From: Acidimicrobiales bacterium
GTDB lineage: Bacteria; Actinomycetota; Acidimicrobiia; Acidimicrobiales; SZUA-35
Direction: 5' to 3'
NCBI GenBank assembly: GCA_013003325.1
Contig: JABDJU010000323.1
Coordinates: 1-12,059 of the forward strand
Length of the DNA: 12,059 bases
The position numbers and the translations under genes were made by a program. Within the stretch, counting starts at the first letter, position 1; the number at the start of each line of letters is the position of its first letter. Below the pieces are notes generated by a model. It saw only the letters and a program-made list of their open reading frames with translations, did no database searches and was not told where the DNA came from. Shown here piece after piece: positions 7,004 to 12,059 of this stretch.

Positions 7004-8908
7004 ATGTACGAACCCAAATTCACTCCGCCGGCCACCGCCGGTACCAATCCCCCTGAGGTCCTGTCCGGATCTGTCGAGGAATCGGTCGCGACGTCGAGCA
7101 CCGTAGCGAAGTCGGGACTTGCTGGTCGGCTTGCGGTAGGAGGCCTGGTGGCGGTTCTCGGTCTCGGCGGCGCCTATGCCGCTCGGTCGGCGATGAACGG
7201 CCCGGCCGGTCCGGCCAGCAGCGACGAAGCGGTCACACTGTTCTTCGAGGCGCTCGACAACGATGACCTCGTCGGTCTTGTCGAGGTGATCCACCCAGCC
7301 GAGCGGGAATCGATCGCCGAGCCGATGTTCGCGATGCTCGACCACAGCAAGCGGCTCGAGATCATGGCCGAGACCGCTGATGGTGCACCGCCGATGATCG
7401 ACTTCGAGGTCGATGGGCTCACCTATTCGGTGGAAGCCACCGGACCGCGCCTGCACTACGTCACCACTACCGGCGGCACCGTCACGACGCCTGACGACGT
7501 GGCGTTCCCGGCTGGCCCGCTGTTCGACCGTTTCGACATCGACGTCGAGGATTCGGTCGGCGACTCGGTGACGACTGAGGACCTGGGTGAGAACCCGATG
7601 AAGATGGCGGTCGTCGAAGAGGACGGCTCCTGGTACGTGAGCGTCTGGTACTCGGTGGCCGAGGATGCTCGCCGAGAGGCTGAAAAGGCATTCCCGGGCG
7701 TGGGCTCGGGCCCCGCACCGGTAGGTGCGGCCAGCCCCGATGCGGTGCTGGAGGACATGTTGAAGGCGATGGCCGATCTCGACGCCGAAGGCGTCCTGAC
7801 ACTGCTCGATCCCGAAGAAGCGGGAGCGCTGTACGACTACCACTCGCTGTATATGGGGCCCATAAACGAAGGGCTTGCCGAGATGGAGGCCGAGGCCGAA
7901 GCGGCCGACGCCGAATGGAGCCTCGACTCGATCGACTTCGAGGCGGTCGAATCAAACGGTCGCCAGATCGCACGGTTCGTGTCGATGGAGGCCAGCTTCT
8001 CGGTCACCGAGTGGGACGGCACCGTCATCAGCGGCTCGATCAAGATGTCCGATGGCTGCGCCGTCGTAGCCGTGGCCGAGGAGACCATCGACTCGTGCGA
8101 AGCCGAGACCGATGAGCGGGCGGCGGAGATCAAGCGCATCCAGGACGGGTTGCTCGAGATCGCCGACCTCTCGTCGGTGACCCTCGATGCCTTCGACCGC
8201 CTTTCTGCAGTGGAGACCGGGTTCACGGTGGTGGAACGCAACGGCCGCTGGTACCTGTCGTTGATGCCCACCGTGCTCGAATCGGTCAACGATCACCTCG
8301 CGGTCCTTCAGCCCGAGGACCTCGTGGCCATGGGAACCGACATCGAAGAACTGATCGAGGATCAGGAACGGGTGGGCGAGGAGCTCGTCGACCTTCTACT
8401 GGGCTCCGACTTCGAACTGCTGGCCGGAGGGGTCAACCCGATCATTCCGCTGGGAGAGCCGGCGAGCAACAACTTCGTGCCGGTCAGTCCCCCGATCACA
8501 ATCGAGCCCGATGATTTAGTCGATTCCGACGACGACTGGGATTGGGACACCCCCGAGCTGGGCGAACTGGAGGATCTGCTGGTTCCCAACGACGGCGCCT
8601 TTGCACTCAGCAGTGACAACACCTACCTGTCGTGGGAGATCGACATGACGCAGACGCCCGCCTACGTGCGCGGTGCGTACGTGTTCGGTGAGAACGATTC
8701 GCTCGAGGTACTGGAGTTCGCCGGCCCGATTGATCCCGGGCTGTTCGATGAGAACTCATGGAACCTGACCGACATAGACGGTGTGGTTGTCGCCGAGCAC
8801 GAGTTCTTCGGTCAGCAGGTGGCCTTCGTAGGCAACTACGTGGTGTGGTCGGTCGGAACCAGCGACGACACCCAGATGTTCTTTGATCAGATCGTTGCCC
8901 TGCAGTAA
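7004..8908 (+). CDS. Large acidic single-pass extracytoplasmic protein with duplicated NTF2-like domain
   Basis: The 634-residue protein is not one I can name. A short N-terminus (1-37) precedes one membrane segment (about 38-62), and the rest is predicted outside the cytoplasm. Two similar blocks follow. Block 1 (about 73-232) opens SSDEAVTLFFEALDNDDLVGLVEVIHPAE and closes with DGSWYVSVWYSVAEDARRE. Block 2 (about 244-430) opens ASPDAVLEDMLKAMADLDAEGVLTLLDPEE and closes with NGRWYLSLMPTVLESVNDH. The opening helix pair and closing GxWYxS strand fit the NTF2-like/DUF4878 fold of secreted actinobacterial proteins, here duplicated. An acidic linker (about 500-528) joins a C-terminal domain (530-634). 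Cys352 and Cys365 are the only cysteines and may form a disulfide. It is strongly acidic throughout. ATG 7004 is the only usual start before the membrane segment. A substrate-binding or envelope structural role is possible. Confidence 0.8.
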   Translation: MYEPKFTPPATAGTNPPEVLSGSVEESVATSSTVAKSGLAGRLAVGGLVAVLGLGGAYAARSAMNGPAGPASSDEAVTLFFEALDNDDLVGLVEVIHPAERESIAEPMFAMLDHSKRLEIMAETADGAPPMIDFEVDGLTYSVEATGPRLHYVTTTGGTVTTPDDVAFPAGPLFDRFDIDVEDSVGDSVTTEDLGENPMKMAVVEEDGSWYVSVWYSVAEDARREAEKAFPGVGSGPAPVGAASPDAVLEDMLKAMADLDAEGVLTLLDPEEAGALYDYHSLYMGPINEGLAEMEAEAEAADAEWSLDSIDFEAVESNGRQIARFVSMEASFSVTEWDGTVISGSIKMSDGCAVVAVAEETIDSCEAETDERAAEIKRIQDGLLEIADLSSVTLDAFDRLSAVETGFTVVERNGRWYLSLMPTVLESVNDHLAVLQPEDLVAMGTDIEELIEDQERVGEELVDLLLGSDFELLAGGVNPIIPLGEPASNNFVPVSPPITIEPDDLVDSDDDWDWDTPELGELEDLLVPNDGAFALSSDNTYLSWEIDMTQTPAYVRGAYVFGENDSLEVLEFAGPIDPGLFDENSWNLTDIDGVVVAEHEFFGQQVAFVGNYVVWSVGTSDDTQMFFDQIVALQ

Positions 8909-8918
8909 CCGATAGCCT

Positions 8919-8943
8919 GGCTCCTTCACCCAGAGGAGGAGCC
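8919..8943 (+). promoter_or_regulatory. Hairpin covering the guaB3 ribosome binding site
   Basis: GGCTCCT (8919-8925) pairs perfectly with AGGAGCC (8937-8943) over an 11-nt loop. The 3' arm contains half of the AGGAGG Shine-Dalgarno (8934-8939) and ends directly at the GTG start, with one further possible T-G pair. Folding would hide the ribosome site. There is no U-tract after it, so it is not a terminator for the preceding gene. TAGCCT (8913-8918) just upstream fits a -10, but a start of transcription near 8925 would cut the 5' arm, so the hairpin would then form only in read-through RNA from upstream. Confidence 0.5.
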
Positions 8944-10050
8944 GTGGCCGAGGTAGACATTGGGATGGGAAAGACCGCTCGACGCGGCTACCACCTCGAC
9001 GAGCTGAGCCTCGTACCGACCCGTCGAACCCGAGACGCCGAGTTGGTCGATCTGTCGTGGCAGATCGATGCCTACCGCTTCGAGCTGCCGGTGCTCGCCT
9101 CACCGATGGACTCGGTGATGAGCCCCGCCCAAGCGATCTCCCTCGGCCAAGCCGGCGGCCTCGGAGTGCTCGACCTCGAAGGCCTATGGACCCGACATGA
9201 GAACCCCGACGAGCTGCTGGCCCAGCTCGCCGACGTCACTCCCGAGCGGGCACTGAGCCTATTCAGACAGTGGTATGCCGAGCCGATCAATCCGGACCTC
9301 GTGACCCAGCGGGTGAAGGAGATGAGCGCCGGCGGTGTCTACTCAGCCGGAGCGATCAGCCCCAAGCGGGTAGCGGCGATGGCCGACCTGCTGTTGAAGG
9401 CCGAGCTCGACCTCCTGGTGATCTCGGGAACGGTCACCTCGGCCGAGCACGTGTCGGCCAAGCCCGAACCGCTCGATCTGAAGCAGTTCGTCCGCCAGCT
9501 CGAAACCCCGGTGATCGTGGGAGGGTGCGCCAGCTACCACGCTGCCCTGCACCTGATGCGCACAGGCGCCGCCGGTGTGCTGGTCGGTGTCGACAGCGGG
9601 CACGCCGCCACCAGCCGACGGGTTACCGGATTGGGAGCTGGCCAGGCGACCGCGCTGGCTGATGTGCGGACCGCCCGCATGCGCCATCTCGACGAGACCG
9701 GGGTCTACGTGCATGTGATCGCCGACGGCGGCATCGGTAGCGGAGCCGACATTGCCAAAGCGATCGCAGTGGGGGCCGATGCTGTGATGCTCGGTTCGCT
9801 GCTGGCGAATGCAGATTCCGCCCCCGGGCGCGGTTTGCACTGGGGCCGATCGGTGGCCCATCCATCGTTGCCTCATGGACTGGTGTTGCCGGCTCCGGCA
9901 ACAGGCTCGCTCGAACAGATCCTTTTCGGTCCGGCCATGTCGGCTGATGGCAGCACCAACCTGATGGGCGCCCTGCGTCAATCGATGGCCAGCCTGGGTT
10001 ACGAGTCGGTGAAGGAGCTGCAAAAAGCAGAGATGATGGTCAGAACATGA
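8944..10050 (+). CDS. guaB3: GuaB3-family IMP dehydrogenase-related protein
   Basis: The 368-residue protein is an IMPDH/GMPR TIM barrel without CBS domains and matches the GuaB3 group. It has VDIGMGKTARRGYHLDE at the start, VPTRRTRD, LSWQIDAYRFELPVLASPMDSVMSPAQAI (38-65), GGLGVLDLEGLWTR, VIVGGCASYHAALHLMRTGAAGVLVG (190-215), VIADGGIGSGADIAKAI (258-274) and GADAVMLGS. In IMPDH the loop GxGxGSxCxTR holds the catalytic Cys; here it reads GVDSGHAATSR (215-225) with Ala222 at that place. As I recall, actinobacterial GuaB3 proteins often have His there and their reaction is not settled, while cyanobacterial GuaB3 acts as an IMPDH. GTG 8944 has AGGAGG about 4 nt upstream. It overlaps guaA by ATGA, so the two are translationally coupled and likely belong to guanine nucleotide metabolism. 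Confidence 0.9.
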   Translation: MAEVDIGMGKTARRGYHLDELSLVPTRRTRDAELVDLSWQIDAYRFELPVLASPMDSVMSPAQAISLGQAGGLGVLDLEGLWTRHENPDELLAQLADVTPERALSLFRQWYAEPINPDLVTQRVKEMSAGGVYSAGAISPKRVAAMADLLLKAELDLLVISGTVTSAEHVSAKPEPLDLKQFVRQLETPVIVGGCASYHAALHLMRTGAAGVLVGVDSGHAATSRRVTGLGAGQATALADVRTARMRHLDETGVYVHVIADGGIGSGADIAKAIAVGADAVMLGSLLANADSAPGRGLHWGRSVAHPSLPHGLVLPAPATGSLEQILFGPAMSADGSTNLMGALRQSMASLGYESVKELQKAEMMVRT

Positions 10051-11603
10051 CCGCCGCCGTGGCAGCACCCGACCAGGTCGTCCTGGTCGTCGATTTCGGT
10101 GCGCAATACGCCCAACTGATCGCCCGGCGGGTTCGAGAGTGCAACGTGTACTCCGAGATCATCGCCAACGACCTGTCCGCTGAGGACATCGCTGAGATGA
10201 AGCCGGCGGCGCTGATCCTCTCCGGCGGTCCGGCGTCGGTGCACGTCGAAGGGGCGCCCCGGCTCGACCCGGAGATCTTCGCCCTCGGCATCCCGATCCT
10301 CGGCATCTGTTATGGCGCCCAGTTGATCGCCCACCAGCTGGGCGGCACCGTAGGCCGCAACGAGCGAGGCGAGTACGGCCGCACGACGATGGCCCGGACC
10401 GCCGACGGCGGCCAGCTGCTCAACTTCTGCCCCGACGAGTGGACGGTCTGGATGAGCCACTTCGACGCCATCACCGAGGTACCCGAAGGGTTCACCTCCG
10501 TCGCATCGTCGCCGAATGCTCCGATCGCCGCCCTCGAGTCGAAGGAGCGGCGCATCTACGGGGTTCAGCATCACCCTGAGGTTGTGCACAGCGAGCACGG
10601 TCAGGAGGTCCTGCGCCACTTCCTGTACGAGCTGGCGGAGTGCCAGCCCACCTGGACGATGGCGTCGGTGGTCGAAGAGTCGGTGGCAGCCATCAAGAAC
10701 CAGCTGGGCGAACGCGGCCGTGCGATCTGTGGTCTTTCTGGAGGCGTCGACAGTGCTGTCGCCGCCGCCCTGGTGCACAAGGCGATTGGTCATCGTCTCA
10801 CCTGCGTCTATGTCGACACCGGCCTCATGCGGCGGGGCGAGAGCGAGCAGGTGGTCGAGACGTTCCAGCGGTCGCAGGGGATCGAGCTGATTCATGTGCG
10901 GGCCGCCGACCGATTCTTCGAACACCTCGAAGGGGTCACCGAGCCCGAAGCCAAACGCAAGGTGATCGGTGAGCAGTTCATCCGGGTGTTCGAGCGGGCC
11001 CAGGGCGGGATCGAAGACGCTCGCTACCTCGTGCAGGGCACGCTGTACCCCGACGTGATCGAGAGCGGCACCAGCACTGCGGCCAAGATCAAGAGCCACC
11101 ACAACGTTGGTGGACTACCGGAGGATCTCGAGTTCGAGCTGGTCGAACCGCTGCGCAACCTGTTCAAGGACGAGGTCCGAGCGGTCGGCAGCGAGCTCGG
11201 TTTGCCCGACGAGATCGTGTGGCGCCAGCCGTTCCCCGGTCCCGGTCTCGGAGTGCGGATCATCGGCGAGATCACTCCCGAGTCGGTTGAGATCCTGCAG
11301 CATGCCGACGCGATCGTTCGGGAAGAAATCATCGGCGCCGGCCTCGATCGCAAGATCTGGCAGTACTTCGCCGTGCTGGCCGACATCCGTTCGGTCGGGG
11401 TGATGGGCGACGAGCGAACCTACGCCCGGCCGGTCATCATCCGAGCCGTCACCTCCGACGACGCCATGACTGCCGACTGGGCCCGCCTGCCCTACGAGCT
11501 GCTGGAGAAGATGAGCAATCGAATCATCAACGAGGTCGACGGTGTGAACCGCGTCGCCTACGACATCACCAGCAAGCCACCCGGCACGATCGAGTGGGAA
11601 TAG
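10047..11603 (+). CDS. guaA: GMP synthase (glutamine-hydrolysing)
   Basis: GuaA converts XMP, ATP and glutamine to GMP in the cytoplasm, the last step of guanine nucleotide synthesis. At 518 residues it has the standard length and order. The class I glutamine amidotransferase domain (about 10-200) has DFGAQYAQLIARRVRE, nucleophile Cys88 in GICYGAQ, and His176/Glu178 in YGVQHHPE. The ATP pyrophosphatase domain carries the P-loop S231-G-G-V-D-S236 and VYVDTGLMR. The GMP synthase dimerisation domain has GTLYPDVIES, HHNVGGLPE, RQPFPGPGLGVRI and the terminal SKPPGTIEWE. All expected catalytic residues are present and the gene appears intact. Its ATG lies in the ATGA overlap with the guaB3 stop (10047-10050), so expression should follow guaB3. 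The gene ends in a 132-bp spacer without a clear terminator on its own strand. Confidence 0.98.
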   Translation: MTAAVAAPDQVVLVVDFGAQYAQLIARRVRECNVYSEIIANDLSAEDIAEMKPAALILSGGPASVHVEGAPRLDPEIFALGIPILGICYGAQLIAHQLGGTVGRNERGEYGRTTMARTADGGQLLNFCPDEWTVWMSHFDAITEVPEGFTSVASSPNAPIAALESKERRIYGVQHHPEVVHSEHGQEVLRHFLYELAECQPTWTMASVVEESVAAIKNQLGERGRAICGLSGGVDSAVAAALVHKAIGHRLTCVYVDTGLMRRGESEQVVETFQRSQGIELIHVRAADRFFEHLEGVTEPEAKRKVIGEQFIRVFERAQGGIEDARYLVQGTLYPDVIESGTSTAAKIKSHHNVGGLPEDLEFELVEPLRNLFKDEVRAVGSELGLPDEIVWRQPFPGPGLGVRIIGEITPESVEILQHADAIVREEIIGAGLDRKIWQYFAVLADIRSVGVMGDERTYARPVIIRAVTSDDAMTADWARLPYELLEKMSNRIINEVDGVNRVAYDITSKPPGTIEWE

Positions 11604-11620
11604 CGCTCACTCCACCCAAA

Positions 11621-11718
11621 CTGCGTCGTACGAACACGTTCCGCAGAAAAATCGTCGGGCGAACACGTGGGACGTAGCCGCCCGACGACAAAACGGCAGG
11701 ATGTGCTCGCCCGACGAC
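11621..11718. repeat. Mirrored repeat cluster, 29-bp period, in the guaA 3' spacer
   Basis: Two forward copies start at 11624 and 11653 (cgtcgtacgaacacgt and cgtcgggcgaacacgt, 14 of 16 identical). Two copies in the opposite orientation start at 11679 and 11708 (CGCCCGACGAC in both). Each pair is offset by 29 bp. The forward copy at 11652 can pair with either inverted copy. CTGCG (11621-11625) and CGCAG (11642-11646) also form a short inverted pair around TCGTACGA (11626-11633). The cluster fills most of the non-coding spacer between convergent genes, as REP-like or terminator-type elements do. Confidence 0.65.
11647..11688 (-). terminator. Rho-independent terminator for the minus-strand gene at the right edge
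   Basis: Read on the minus strand, a perfect 10-bp G/C-rich stem (arms 11688-11679 and 11661-11652, 17-nt loop) is followed directly by TTTTT (11651-11647). It lies about 48 nt after the stop codon of the gene at 11736-12059, the right place to end that transcript. On the plus strand the stem is followed by CAAAAC, so it is not a classical terminator for guaA, although the RNA hairpin would also form there. Confidence 0.7.
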
Positions 11719-11735
11719 GTTTCGAACGTGCCGAG

Positions 11736-12059
11736 CTACACGCAGCGGAGGTCGGGGGCGAGTCCCCTCGAACAGATCGTCTGCTCAGTGAATGACGATA
11801 CGGCGGTGCCGCCCGACACCGGCTCGGTGACGACGGTGAGTCGGTAACCCTTCACGGCATCGTCGCCGATATCGAGCACGTCGTAGATCACCGTGGCGCC
11901 GTCGTCGCTGACCAAGGAGACCCGGCTGCGAGGCTCGCTCGAGACATACGCCTGGGCAACTTTTTCACCTGCTGCGATCGGGTCGGATGCCACAACGTCG
12001 GAGGTCAGCTCGCGGCTGAGGCCGTGGAATCCGACGAAAGCTTCGTTCACCCAGCCAAA
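11736..12059 (-). CDS. C-terminal part of an unrecognised, probably exported protein (5' end outside window)
   Basis: The frame is open to the right edge, giving 107 C-terminal residues. GTG at 12050 is in frame but three sense codons precede it, so it is not safe as a start. The sequence alternates hydrophobic and polar residues as in beta strands: RSRVSLVSDDGATVIYDVLDIGDDAVKGYRLTVVTEPV. It ends TICSRGLAPDLRCV with two cysteines in the last 13 residues, which could form a disulfide and would fit an extracytoplasmic location. No membrane segment or signal peptide is in the visible part, and I do not recognise a family. The bias to G/C third positions and a terminator placed 48 nt downstream support a real gene. 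It converges on guaA. Confidence 0.65.
   Translation of the reverse strand, partial: FGWVNEAFVGFHGLSRELTSDVVASDPIAAGEKVAQAYVSSEPRSRVSLVSDDGATVIYDVLDIGDDAVKGYRLTVVTEPVSGGTAVSSFTEQTICSRGLAPDLRCV

Noticed and set aside
6533..7843. Minus-strand open frame of 436 codons spanning the membrane protein and the acidic protein
   Set aside because: It crosses two plus-strand genes and a spacer, and its translation has low-complexity Arg/Ser/Thr/Pro composition without a domain.
9999..11102. Minus-strand open frame of 367 codons over guaA
   Set aside because: It is antisense to guaA, whose family match is unambiguous; the frame is a shadow of codon bias.
11631..11641. LexA/SOS box suggested by GAAC..GTTC
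   Set aside because: The half-sites are separated by 2 bp rather than 4, and the site lies between convergent 3' ends, not before a gene.
11621..11718. CRISPR array suggested by the 29-bp period
   Set aside because: There are only four short imperfect copies, in two orientations, without uniform spacers or cas genes.

Overview
The window looks like chromosomal DNA of a high-G+C actinomycete. The best guess is class Acidimicrobiia (Ilumatobacter-like). The reasons are strong G/C third-position bias, GTG starts, a GuaB3-type IMP dehydrogenase paralogue directly before guaA, an Eis-type acetyltransferase, a DM13 protein with a Met/Glu/Asp/Ala repeat tail, and a very small 'PDPNKLLDFWMEWE' protein of a kind I associate with actinobacteria. 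The taxonomic call is an inference from gene content. I see no phage, IS, CRISPR, tRNA or rRNA sequence, and the coding density is very high.

Layout. (1) 1-541 (+): 3' end of a PHP-domain phosphoesterase most like the C-terminal half of PolX. (2) 548-2425 (-): a complete ThDP enzyme of the IolD family (inositol catabolism), convergent with the PHP gene across 6 bp. (3) 2499-3764 (+): an Eis-like GNAT acetyltransferase, divergent from iolD. (4) 3761-5216 (-): a probable three-gene unit read DM13 membrane protein > 50-aa conserved protein > Nudix CoA-diphosphatase-like hydrolase. The Nudix and Eis-like genes meet tail to tail and share one CTAG as both stop codons. (5) 5326-6923 (+): a YcaQ-like winged-helix DNA glycosylase and a four-helix membrane protein joined by a TGATG stop/start overlap. 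(6) 7004-8908 (+): a large acidic single-pass protein with two copies of an NTF2-like domain. (7) 8944-11603 (+): guaB3 and guaA, overlapping by ATGA. (8) 11736-12059 (-): the C-terminal part of an unrecognised protein, convergent with guaA across a repeat-rich 132-bp spacer containing a terminator for the minus strand.

How the genes relate. The clearest functional pair is guaB3-guaA (guanine nucleotide synthesis), where GuaB3 has no cysteine at the IMPDH catalytic position. The YcaQ-like enzyme (DNA repair) and the possible PolX remnant are not adjacent. IolD has no other inositol gene beside it here. Most of the window is ordinary core or lineage-specific chromosome. I did not find a clear new multi-gene system. 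The points most worth checking are a hairpin over the guaB3 ribosome binding site, the 29-bp-period mirrored repeats after guaA, a 12-bp direct repeat in the DM13/ycaQ divergent promoter region, and the duplicated-domain acidic protein.
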